Shown: in pieces, positions 1 to 7,713 of the stretch
Position numbering within the stretch: the stretch's first letter is position 1
How the letters are laid out: the number at the start of each line of letters is the position of its first letter
Made by a program: the position numbers and the translations under genes
Assembly: GCA_013201405.1 (NCBI GenBank)
Contig: JABMJC010000012.1
Location: 1 to 34,211 of the forward strand
Origin: Desulfobulbaceae bacterium
GTDB lineage: Bacteria > Desulfobacterota > Desulfobulbia > Desulfobulbales > Desulfobulbaceae
Direction: 5' to 3'
DNA: 34,211 nt
The notes under the pieces: generated by a model
Databases searched by the model: none
What the model was told of the DNA's origin: nothing
Seen by the model: only the letters and a program-made list of their open reading frames with translations

Positions 1-150
1 GCTGCGTGGAAGGTTTCAACAACAAGGCCAAGGTGGTCACCAAGCGATCCTATGGTTTCCGAACCTATGATGGGTTAAAAATAGCCTTGTATCATGGGCT
101 TGGCGACCTGCCCGTGCCTAAGGCTACCCACAGATTCTGCTGAGGAGCCC
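1..150 (+). mobile_element. Right end of an ISL3-like insertion sequence (partial)
   Basis: The window opens inside an insertion sequence. It carries the end of a transposase reading frame (3-143) and a few bases after its stop. The element probably ends near 150. Reading inward from there, the minus strand begins GGGCTCCTCAGCA, which resembles the GG(G)CTCTTC-type termini I associate with the ISL3 family. Beyond 150 the DNA becomes AT-rich and codes, on the minus strand, for a chain-length-determinant protein. The left end and any target duplication lie outside the window, so the boundary is an inference. If 8-bp duplications apply, as is usual for ISL3, the expected repeat is AATTTCTT (151-158). 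Confidence 0.6.
3..143 (+). CDS. ISL3-family transposase, C-terminal fragment
   Basis: This is an open frame from the window edge to a TGA at 141-143, giving 46 residues. It contains EGFNNKAKVVTKRSYGFRTY, followed by an LKIALYHGLG stretch. The (E)G-x-NNK-x-K-x(4)-R-x-YGF pattern is typical of the very end of ISL3-type DDE transposases, whose catalytic glutamate region lies just upstream. The rest of the protein is outside the window. Family assignment is by recognition of this tail only; another DDE family with a similar tail is possible. The stop lies only about 7 bases before the inferred end of the element, so coding sequence runs almost to the terminus. Confidence 0.6.
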   Translation, partial: CVEGFNNKAKVVTKRSYGFRTYDGLKIALYHGLGDLPVPKATHRFC

Positions 151-1071
151 AATTTCTTTTTCTAATACTTCTTCCACTTGGAGAATAGCTGCATATTCAG
201 ATTGTATTTGTTGTGTATACTCGTTTGGTACCGTATTTTTGTTATCTTTAAGGTTTGTTTTGTATATATTTTCAAACAGTATACGGTCTGTATATGCTTG
301 GGCTGAAAGGAAATCTAATTCTTTAAGTTTATTTAATATGATTTCTTTTTCGATATCGTAGGAAGCAATAGAAAATTTTTCCGATAATTTTTCTTTTTGA
401 TCGTTGAGAGTTTGAATCTCTAATTCCGCATTATTTATTTGATCATTTAACAGGGCAATTTCTGTATCAATATTGTATTTTTCATCAATCTTTTTTTGGA
501 GTTTCGTTTTGTTTATTTTTATAAATTCATCTACAAATATATTTATTGCTTGAGCAGATAAATCTGGACTGGGTGAATTAAAAGTTAATTTAAATAATTC
601 TGTATTTTTGATAGAAGTAATTTTTAAATTATTTTTTAATAAATTGAATAAATAAATTTTCTTTTCTTCATAAGAAAGTATATTTGTTTGACTTTTATTG
701 GATATGGTTTTATTTATGTAGTTAATAACTTTATATAAAAAATTATTTTTATTAGTATTATCCTGTCTATTTTCTTCAAAAAATATGACATCATTTTTTG
801 ATAAAATAGATTCTGCAGTACGTTCTAGCAGTTGCGGATTTTTTAATATTTCTAATTGAGTTTGTTGGAATTCTGCTCGAGGAATTTTTATGGGTATGCT
901 TGAATCGCTAACTTTAATTGTACCAGATGCATGGAACTGTGGTATTTCCAATAACGAATAAAAAAAAGTTAATATTATTGTAGAAATAAACACAGTCAGA
1001 AATGTCCATTTACGCCGCCAAAAAGCAGATATAATCTCTTTGAGATCGATTTCATCATTTTGATCATGCAT
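124..1071 (-). pseudogene. Wzz-type polysaccharide chain-length determinant, 3' end removed by IS
   Basis: This is a polysaccharide co-polymerase of the Wzz/GNVR type, an inner-membrane protein that sets glycan chain length. The N-terminus has the typical DEIDLKEIISAFWRRKW cytoplasmic motif, then one membrane segment (about residues 22-42, TFLTVFISTIILTFFYSLL), then a long charged, helix-rich periplasmic part with heptad-like stretches. The family normally ends with a second membrane helix; here it is missing. The native sequence stops after ...EVLEKEI, and the last eight residues (GLLSRICG) and the stop are read from the insertion-sequence end. I place the start at 1071, where GGTGA lies 6-7 bases upstream. 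An ATG four codons earlier (1083) has no ribosome-binding site. The gene is strongly AT-rich. It is the last gene of the minus-strand polysaccharide cluster in the window and is probably non-functional. Confidence 0.72.
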
Positions 1072-1214
1072 CAAATTCACCATTCTATGGTTATTAAATT
1101 AATCTATTACTGTGATTAAAATTTCAAACGATGAGATATATATTTCTGCCTATTTTTGTCTTGAAATATATTCCACAATTAAAATTATGATAAAATAATC
1201 TGGTGCGACGGTGG

Positions 1215-1235
1215 TTGTTTGAAAATTTCAAACAA
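1215..1235. promoter_or_regulatory. 21-nt perfect palindrome upstream of the wzz-like gene
   Basis: The arms are TTGTTTGAAA (1215-1224) and TTTCAAACAA (1226-1235) around a single A. The right-hand half AAAATTTCAAAC occurs again in direct orientation at 1118-1129, close to the start of the wzz-like gene. No T-run follows on either strand, so a terminator is unlikely. A repressor or activator site with a second half-site is the simplest reading. No protein is identified. Confidence 0.35.
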
Positions 1236-1315
1236 AATGTACCTGAAAAATGGGTTGAGCTGCAAAATATACAACATCTACAGAGCAGATGGTCGAACTG
1301 CGCATTTAATATGTA

Positions 1316-2086
1316 TTATTCATTAGTTCTTTTATAAATATCATATAAGCCAATCCGGTTTTCTACCGTCCAACCCAGCTCATTCAACTTTTTTTCATGT
1401 TCATTATTATGTTCCAAAACCAGCACACTCATTTTACCCTTGAGGTAACTCGCTGCCATAGATTGCCACTGGGTTTGATTCAGTGCGTTTTCCAGCCTCC
1501 TGCCAGTTCCCCTGCCTGAGACCATGAGAATGCCCGCATCATACTGACGGATTTCTATATTCACCGCTTCGGTGAAATATCCCCATTCTCCAGCATGATT
1601 TTGCCTTAAATAGTCGGCGATAGCAATAGTCTCGTCCTGGAGCTTGAAACGGTTCGAGCTCTGGTAAAATTTGCCAGAAAAATGTATTTGTCCTGCAAAC
1701 AAAAACTGACCACTGGCAGCAATCGCAATCAAGACTGCAAGCAGTGCGACTCCTTTTTGCCATTTCCCTTTTTGCCGCCTTACCACTTCCGTGCCCACGC
1801 AGGCCAACATAATTTCCACCATCAACACCCAAACAAAGCGGGGATAATAAGGTGGCGCAAACACTTTTGTCAACAACAGCCACGCAACAGGCGGGCTGGC
1901 TATCAAAATAAACAGGATGAGCAAAGGCCCCGCAGTTGCCCGTAAATCGGGCCTGTCACTTGTATGCAGAAGGCAATAAAGCAGGGCCAAGAACCACAAT
2001 ACGTAATAATAACCACCACCTATGACCCTTTCCGCAATCCACACTAGGGTTGGCCAAAGCTGCGAGATTTCAGTCAGTCGGCCCAT
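1316..2086 (-). CDS. Membrane protein, C-terminal half (DUF6077-like; separated by an in-frame stop)
   Basis: This is a 256-residue frame with about three to four membrane segments in the first 130 residues (around 28-42, 50-72, 84-100 and 113-131) and then a soluble domain of about 125 residues with an FKLQDETIAIADYLRQN stretch. It lies in exactly the same reading frame as the 360-residue frame just upstream (2090-3172). Only TAA and one AAT codon separate them. Joined, they give about 618 residues, which fits large multi-pass glycosyltransferase-C-like membrane proteins of the DUF6077 kind. The family name is a recollection from the overall pattern and is uncertain. GGGG lies about 7 bases before the ATG, so re-initiation or a genuine separate gene cannot be excluded. 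The likely role is in surface-polysaccharide assembly, judged only from its neighbours. Confidence 0.55.
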   Translation of the reverse strand: MGRLTEISQLWPTLVWIAERVIGGGYYYVLWFLALLYCLLHTSDRPDLRATAGPLLILFILIASPPVAWLLLTKVFAPPYYPRFVWVLMVEIMLACVGTEVVRRQKGKWQKGVALLAVLIAIAASGQFLFAGQIHFSGKFYQSSNRFKLQDETIAIADYLRQNHAGEWGYFTEAVNIEIRQYDAGILMVSGRGTGRRLENALNQTQWQSMAASYLKGKMSVLVLEHNNEHEKKLNELGWTVENRIGLYDIYKRTNE

Positions 2087-2089
2087 ATT

Positions 2090-3172
2090 TTACCCCAGAA
2101 GATGGTAGGCAACGCCCTGCACCATGGCTGGCGTACCAGCAAGGGCCAAGATCAGGGTTTGAGCAAACTGCCTTTTTTGCCAACCTTTGAACAGACAAAA
2201 AGCAACCAGCAAAAATGGTACAAAAATAGAGGTCATAGTAGTGGTGACTACCGCAGCCATGGTCACCGTTGTTAGTGCACACCAAAGCGCTGCCTTCAAG
2301 CCCTGTTGTTGTTCCTGCACCAGCAGGAGGAACAACAGGGGCAAAAAAATGGCAGCCAGCAGGGCCTTGCCTTGCCAAATGCGCAAAAGCAGGAAAGAGC
2401 CGGTAGACCATGCCGAAAAACCCCCAAACACCAGGGCTGTGCACATAATCAACAAAAAAATCCAACGATCTTCTGGATCGAAAAAAAGCGTACGCGCCAG
2501 CAAATAATAGACCATGAAAGCCAAAGGAATCAGGACGCCTGGAAGAATGGTGTGGCTCATGATGGCGGGATGAATGGCAGACATTTTGGCATACCATGCA
2601 ACCAACAGAGGAAAAGGAGCAAGAATCCGCTGCCAGCCAATCAACCATGGCCTGCGGGTGCCATCCTTGTCAAGGCTGGCCCCTGTATAGAAGTGGTAGT
2701 CATAAAGGGTATCGGTCTGTACCACATCGGTCACCAAGGCCACATAGGTGGCGTCATCTGCATCTTGGTGTTTCAGGAGCACCGGCACGGCGGTCATTAC
2801 AATTATACATGTCAGCACAATAATGGGCAGTAGAGTAGGTCGGCGCATGCGTTTAGTCAAAGCATACAATGGAGCTAAAAGCTCCTTCTTCAGCAGTATC
2901 AGGGATGCTGCCACGCATAGCCCCCAGGCTAGCGCAACCAAGGCAACAAGGCCGTGGAATTTGCCCCACCACAGCGTACATGGAATAGAGATCAGCAAAA
3001 AGATGGCCCAGAGCAGGGCAGTGCCAAACACAATGGCTGAAGCTACGCCCGGTGTCTGCCATCTCCAACGCATTACCGGCAGACAACCCACAATGTAGGG
3101 AATGATAAAAAAAAGTGAAACAATGAGCGTGCCCTTTAGGGCCAGTTCACTTAGTCGCAGAATCGTATCCAT
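2090..3172 (-). CDS. Multi-pass membrane protein, N-terminal half (DUF6077-like, GT-C-type topology)
   Basis: This is a 360-residue, very hydrophobic protein with about eight predicted membrane segments. After the third or fourth helix comes a loop with an acidic motif, KHQDADDATYVALVTDV, followed by a polar YDYHFYTGASLDKDGTRRPW stretch. An acidic extracytoplasmic loop early in the protein is the hallmark of GT-C glycosyltransferases that use polyprenyl-phosphate sugars, but no specific family could be proven. The frame ends at TAA 2090-2092 and continues in the same frame into the next gene, so this may be the front of a broken 618-residue gene. The ATG starts 7 bases after the stop of the repeat protein upstream, which indicates one transcript. 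No convincing ribosome-binding site is seen. Confidence 0.6.
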   Translation of the reverse strand: MDTILRLSELALKGTLIVSLFFIIPYIVGCLPVMRWRWQTPGVASAIVFGTALLWAIFLLISIPCTLWWGKFHGLVALVALAWGLCVAASLILLKKELLAPLYALTKRMRRPTLLPIIVLTCIIVMTAVPVLLKHQDADDATYVALVTDVVQTDTLYDYHFYTGASLDKDGTRRPWLIGWQRILAPFPLLVAWYAKMSAIHPAIMSHTILPGVLIPLAFMVYYLLARTLFFDPEDRWIFLLIMCTALVFGGFSAWSTGSFLLLRIWQGKALLAAIFLPLLFLLLVQEQQQGLKAALWCALTTVTMAAVVTTTMTSIFVPFLLVAFCLFKGWQKRQFAQTLILALAGTPAMVQGVAYHLLG

Positions 3173-3179
3173 GCTGCTG

Positions 3180-6074
3180 TCAGTTCGTTGAAGGGTCGTT
3201 TGTTTTTAGGTGATGGTTGGAAATCGGTCGATTGACATCAGAATCAGCAGATGCACGTCTTCTTTCGTTACGTCCATAATGGATATAATGTTCAAGTGGG
3301 TTTATTCCGCTATCTCGAACATCATGATATTCTTCCAGGTACCAATTTGTATTAAATAATGGACTAGGGTTTTTCCCTTCAGCAGCGCCTTGGATTAAAT
3401 AATGAATTAACGGATCAACTCCATTTTTTTTCACTTCAGGATACATTGTTAGATACCATTCTGTATCAAAAAATTGGTTCGGATTTTTTTTGCCTATAGC
3501 CCATGAATTAATATAATTTAAAAGTGGTTGCTGATTGTGGGCAAGAACTTCAGGGTATTTGTTTATATACCATTCAGTATTAAACAGAGGATTAGGATCT
3601 TTTCCTTCTTTCCAACCGGTATATATATAATGGATTAATGGATCTATTTTTAATCTACGGACATCGCTATATCTATTCAAGTACCATTTTGTGTTGAAAT
3701 AGGGGCTAGGATTATTCCCTTCATGCCATCCAATAGTCATGTAGTGCAGTAAAGGTTCTATCCCGGAAAACTCTATTTCCGGATAATTTTCTTTATACCA
3801 TTGTGAATCAAAGTACGGATTAGTATTTCTTCCTTCTTTTGCACCATGAATTAAAAAATGGGTTAGAGGGTTTTTGTTACTTTTCTTGACGTCTGTATAT
3901 TTGTTTAAATACCAATCAGTATGAAAATAGAGACTAGGGTTTCTTCCCTCTTTGGCCCCAAATAAAATATAATGTACCAGAGGGTTTAAATGTTTTTCTT
4001 TAACATCGTTATATGCATTTATGTACCACAATGAATCGAAATATGGGTTTGGATTTGTATTTGTGTACCCAAAGTGAAGATAATAAATTATTGGTTCGAT
4101 AGGTAAATTTTTAATTAAAGGATATGTTTTGATGTACCATTCGCTACAAAAGAGTTTGCTTTTTTTAATAATTTTAACAATTTTATAATTGTATATTATA
4201 TTTTTTAGTTTAAATCTTTTAGAATAAAATTCTGCACTTAGAATGGCATTGTTGTGCACTATTTTTTTTATCTCTTCATTTTTTAATGTTAGCTCGTTTT
4301 CTTTATAGGATAGTTTTGATTCAGCTAATGAAATATGTTTTTCTAATTCTTCCAATAAATTTTGAAGGTTAAAAAAAGAATTTTTTGCTCCTGGATTCCA
4401 TGATGAAATGAGTGATAATTGATTGTCTGGATAAAAAATATCCGTTTGTATTTTGCTTTCCAGGATAGCAAACTCTTTTAGATTTTTTTCAGTAACTGAA
4501 AATCCAGCACTCTTAATAGATGCAATAAAAAAATCAAGACGAGTTTTTGGAAATATAGTAGAGCTCCTGCCAAATTTCGTAATATTAGATACAACTTGTA
4601 ATAAAGTTCGAAACAAAATCCATCCTAATGGAATATCATTTTTTAAACTCCACTCCTGATCAATTATTTTATATGTTCCATTAGATAAGCAAATAATATT
4701 TTGTGGAATAATATCAAAACATACTCCAGGCAAAAGCCTTGTTATAGAATCGAAGCAGACGAATGTCCCTTTTTCAGTGAGGTAAGAATCAATGATGTCA
4801 AGATATTGTTTCAATAAATCTCCTATTTCTTTAATGTCCCACTTGTCACGAGTTACGACTTTGAGAAATTTTAAGGCAAGCGATTCTCCATGTATATACT
4901 TTGCAGTTGCTGGAATATTGAACAGGATGTAGCGACCCTCCCTGCTGCGCACAGCATCCGGACTTAAGGGATTATATAATAATTCAATATTGTTAATGTC
5001 TTTTTGCACAAAAAGAGTTTCTTTGCAAAAATTACTATGGCGACCATTTGTACTGTAATGATAGGCAAGGATAGATGTATCATGCCCTACCTGAGCAGAT
5101 GTTCGGGCAAGCACCAAAAAAGAATTGGCAAGTTCAAGGGTGAGACCGTTGGCATCCACGACTGGCCAGGCAAGTTCTGGCGCAAAGACAAGGGGGGAGG
5201 CCAATTGAGGATCGCGCCGGGCACTTTGCCAGCACAGGGCTGCAGCATCAAATGTATCGCAGTTGAGGCCTTGTTCGGTGAGGATTGAGATTGGAAGTTT
5301 GTAGTCAGGGAATGGTGCCATGAATTGCTGATTAATAAACCCTGCCTGTTGGAGCTTTGTTGCTAAAACCTTTCGACCAAAGGTTCGCGGCCCTTTTGTT
5401 GAGTAGCGTCCTTCAATGCCAAGCATGGGTTCGCCCGTGTGGTCTTCTGCCGCACCAGCAAAATACTTAAGCCCCAACTGGTTCTCAATAGCCAGGATCA
5501 AGCGTCCTTCGGGTTTAAGCAACTCGCGAATCCGTGTGAGCATGCTAACCACAGGGTTTTCATCATCCGTAAATAGAGCTGCATATTCCAGCACCCCAAT
5601 CAGCGTGATGATATCAAAGCGCAAATCCAAATCACATTGAAACTGGTCGAATTTGTCGGCGACTATAGTCACATTTTCTAGGTCTCGCGTTCTTGAACGG
5701 GCAATGACCGCTCGCCTGGGCGAGCCTTCCAACGCAAGCACGTTGGCTCCACTCTCTCCTAAATATCGAGTGATAGCCCCGCAGCCGGCTCCTATTTCAA
5801 GCACATTAGCCTGCTTTAAGATTGAATGAAAAGGACGCAGAATATTGGCGCGCGTGCCAGAAAGATGATACAAAGAAGGCCAGTCTGTGCATTGAACTGC
5901 CAGTTCTCTGGAAAAGATGGAAAGATCTTGTGCTTCAGCAATTATGTTTGCAATGCGATTTTCTGTTTCATCACCGTCACTGTATGCAATACCTGCATAA
6001 CCGGGTTTCATAAAGATAGAAATTTTGTCGGCCAGCGTATAGCCGGAATCTATAAGCATGGAAGGGAAGTTCAT
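3180..6074 (-). CDS. Methyltransferase/kinase-like/coiled-coil protein with eight 38-residue C-terminal repeats
   Basis: This is a 964-residue modular protein. Residues 85-200 are a class I SAM methyltransferase (VLEIGAGCGA at 91-100, an acidic residue in LALEGSPRR, later RLILAIENQLGLKYF). Around 450-476 a VCFDIIPQNII...KIIDQEW pattern (D454, N459, D472) resembles the catalytic and metal-binding segments of small-molecule/protein-like kinases, but most kinase landmarks are not obvious. Residues about 568-605 form a short coiled coil. Residues 641-943 are eight repeats of 37-38 residues with consensus (Y/L)F-(D/N)-T-x-WYL-x-x-YP-(D/E)-V, then PLxHYxxxG-x-x-EG-x-NP. The first and sixth are divergent. 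Methyltransferase + kinase + coiled coil beside Wzt recalls WbdD, which caps and measures O-antigen chains in ABC-exporter systems. The repeat tail is not part of WbdD. Similar repeats occur in glycan-related proteins. The start overlaps the wzt stop by 4 bases (ATGA), so the two are translationally coupled. The 3' half is AT-rich. Confidence 0.75.
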   Translation of the reverse strand: MNFPSMLIDSGYTLADKISIFMKPGYAGIAYSDGDETENRIANIIAEAQDLSIFSRELAVQCTDWPSLYHLSGTRANILRPFHSILKQANVLEIGAGCGAITRYLGESGANVLALEGSPRRAVIARSRTRDLENVTIVADKFDQFQCDLDLRFDIITLIGVLEYAALFTDDENPVVSMLTRIRELLKPEGRLILAIENQLGLKYFAGAAEDHTGEPMLGIEGRYSTKGPRTFGRKVLATKLQQAGFINQQFMAPFPDYKLPISILTEQGLNCDTFDAAALCWQSARRDPQLASPLVFAPELAWPVVDANGLTLELANSFLVLARTSAQVGHDTSILAYHYSTNGRHSNFCKETLFVQKDINNIELLYNPLSPDAVRSREGRYILFNIPATAKYIHGESLALKFLKVVTRDKWDIKEIGDLLKQYLDIIDSYLTEKGTFVCFDSITRLLPGVCFDIIPQNIICLSNGTYKIIDQEWSLKNDIPLGWILFRTLLQVVSNITKFGRSSTIFPKTRLDFFIASIKSAGFSVTEKNLKEFAILESKIQTDIFYPDNQLSLISSWNPGAKNSFFNLQNLLEELEKHISLAESKLSYKENELTLKNEEIKKIVHNNAILSAEFYSKRFKLKNIIYNYKIVKIIKKSKLFCSEWYIKTYPLIKNLPIEPIIYYLHFGYTNTNPNPYFDSLWYINAYNDVKEKHLNPLVHYILFGAKEGRNPSLYFHTDWYLNKYTDVKKSNKNPLTHFLIHGAKEGRNTNPYFDSQWYKENYPEIEFSGIEPLLHYMTIGWHEGNNPSPYFNTKWYLNRYSDVRRLKIDPLIHYIYTGWKEGKDPNPLFNTEWYINKYPEVLAHNQQPLLNYINSWAIGKKNPNQFFDTEWYLTMYPEVKKNGVDPLIHYLIQGAAEGKNPSPLFNTNWYLEEYHDVRDSGINPLEHYIHYGRNERRRASADSDVNRPISNHHLKTNDPSTN
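3246..4154 (-). repeat. Eight tandem 38-residue WYL/HY/EG protein repeats
   Basis: This is the coding region for residues 641-943 of the methyltransferase/repeat protein. Eight units of about 114 bases follow each other without linkers. Each unit has a WY at positions 6-7, a Y at 11, V/I at 14, P at 21, HY at 24-25, G at 29, and usually EG-x-NP at the end. Protein identity between units is moderate and the DNA is well diverged, so this is an old expansion rather than a recent slippage event. Confidence 0.85.
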
Positions 6075-7462
6075 ATGTTTTGTACTTGTCTAGTTTTGAG
6101 TTCAAGATGTAGATTAATTAAGCCAAAAAAAGAGGTGTCGGAACGAACCTTGAGATAAATTGAATCGTAACGTCGATCATGCGGGATAATTTCCTCACCT
6201 TGTCGCGTAGCAACACCGAGCGATATAAAATAATCGCCTTCAGCAAGCCTACAGGGGAAACGAGCAACTGCAACTACTACTGTACCTTGTTTGCCGTATT
6301 GTTTGAATTCATCAAGAGAAAGTGATTCAGAATTTACTCCGTACAAGGTTACTCCCTCTTTGCTTTTGATAGTAATGCCAAGAATGGGGCGTACAAGATC
6401 TGCAAGGAAACGGATGGAAAGGGCAAGTGTCAGATGTTGTCCGCTGTTAACGAAGGATGGATAGGCTGTTTCCTCAGTAGCGAGATGAAAATCAAGAATC
6501 TGTGCAGCACCATCACCCCAGCGATATTCATAGGGGTTGTAACCAGCACGTTTGCAAAAAATGTCCTGACTACTGCTCAGATCATAGCCAAGCTGCACGT
6601 CTTCCTGTTCTGCATTATGTGCATCTGCATTGTTTACATCTGCATCATTTAATACTGTATCCGTTGGATTTGACCGCTTTTCCTTGCCAAACAGAATGTC
6701 CATGTAGCGATTCACCACCTGCCTTGGTTCGCCTTGTTCGACTACGGCACCATCATTAAGCAGGATGGCCTTGGTGCAATGGGTGACGATTTGCTCGCTG
6801 GAATGGGTAACCAAAAGAATGCTTGTGCCGTTTTCCTTGAGGAGTCTGAGGCGATCGAAGCACTTTGCTTGAAATTTAACGTCTCCTACTGCAAGGGCTT
6901 CGTCAACGACAAGTATATCTGGACCAACCATTGCTTGCACAGCAAAGGCCAAGCGCACAATCATGCCGCTGGAATAACTTTTGATCGGCTGATCGATGAA
7001 ATCACCTATATCAGCAAAAGCGACTATCTCCTCATAGCATTCGTCCATTTCTTCATGGGTGAAACCAAGGACAGCGCCGTTCATGTACACATTTTCTCGA
7101 CCAGTAAATTCAGGGTTGAAGCCTGATCCGAGTTCCAAGAGTGCGGTAATTCGTCCCTTGGTAAGGATTTTACCGCTAGTTGGCGTGAGTGTACCACAGA
7201 TCATTTGCAGCAGAGTAGATTTGCCACTCCCATTCTTGCCTATAATGCCAACTGTTTCCCCCCGTTTGACAGTTAAAGAGACATTGGATAACGCCCAAAA
7301 TTCGCGATAATACTGCCGATGGCCGCGGTAGAGCATCTGCAGGAGCCGCTGATGCGGTTTATCGTAAATTTGGTAGCATTTACTCAGGTTTTCAACCTGT
7401 ATGGCAAATTCTGCATCCATAGGGAAGGGCGAAGTACTGGCTGCCTGTTTGGCTGCATGCAT
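6071..7462 (-). CDS. wzt: O-antigen/polysaccharide ABC exporter ATP-binding protein Wzt
   Basis: This is the ATPase that, with a Wzm permease, moves undecaprenyl-linked polysaccharide across the inner membrane. The nucleotide-binding domain spans about residues 20-255: Walker A GKNGSGKST (75-83), signature SYSSGM (162-167), Walker B ILVVDEA (183-189), H-loop H220. A low-complexity D/N/A linker (about 265-290, NDADVNNADAHNA) leads to a C-terminal beta-rich domain (about 305-455) of the Wzt-C type, which in the family binds modified chain ends. That arrangement (463 residues) marks the chain-terminator-dependent type of exporter and fits the methyltransferase gene that overlaps its stop by 4 bases. 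No Wzm gene is adjacent on either side within the window. The start at 7462 has only a weak AGG upstream; M15 (7420) is an alternative. The gene is divergent from galU. Confidence 0.88.
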   Translation of the reverse strand: MHAAKQAASTSPFPMDAEFAIQVENLSKCYQIYDKPHQRLLQMLYRGHRQYYREFWALSNVSLTVKRGETVGIIGKNGSGKSTLLQMICGTLTPTSGKILTKGRITALLELGSGFNPEFTGRENVYMNGAVLGFTHEEMDECYEEIVAFADIGDFIDQPIKSYSSGMIVRLAFAVQAMVGPDILVVDEALAVGDVKFQAKCFDRLRLLKENGTSILLVTHSSEQIVTHCTKAILLNDGAVVEQGEPRQVVNRYMDILFGKEKRSNPTDTVLNDADVNNADAHNAEQEDVQLGYDLSSSQDIFCKRAGYNPYEYRWGDGAAQILDFHLATEETAYPSFVNSGQHLTLALSIRFLADLVRPILGITIKSKEGVTLYGVNSESLSLDEFKQYGKQGTVVVAVARFPCRLAEGDYFISLGVATRQGEEIIPHDRRYDSIYLKVRSDTSFFGLINLHLELKTRQVQNI

Positions 7463-7482
7463 GGGTGGGGCCTAAAAAGTGA

Positions 7483-7518
7483 CGGTCAGCCAGAAGTCTT
7501 AGCACTTCCAGTTGACCG
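7483..7518. promoter_or_regulatory. Imperfect inverted repeat in the wzt leader
   Basis: The arms at 7483-7497 (CGGTCAGCCAGAAGT) and 7504-7518 (ACTTCCAGTTGACCG) pair at 12 of 15 positions around CTTAGC. The repeat lies about 20-55 bases upstream of the wzt start, in the wzt-galU divergent spacer. No T-run follows. It could be an operator or an mRNA leader hairpin; which one cannot be told from sequence. Confidence 0.3.
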
Positions 7519-7713
7519 CATGAAATGGTATCTTGTGGCCGGGTAAAGAATACGATGTATACTTTTCTTGTCGCTGATATTTTTGATGAAATTTTTTGTG
7601 CAGGCTTTACGGACCTTGTCCATACTTAAAATAGCCGCATATGGCATCAAAAAATTTTCTTCAGGAACCTCATAATTTAATTCAACTTTTCCAATACAAT
7701 CAAGGAAGGTTTC

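Noticed and set aside
3246-4154. CRISPR-like or DNA-level tandem array in the 114-base repeats
   Set aside because: The units are diverged at DNA level, contiguous without spacers and in frame; they are protein repeats.
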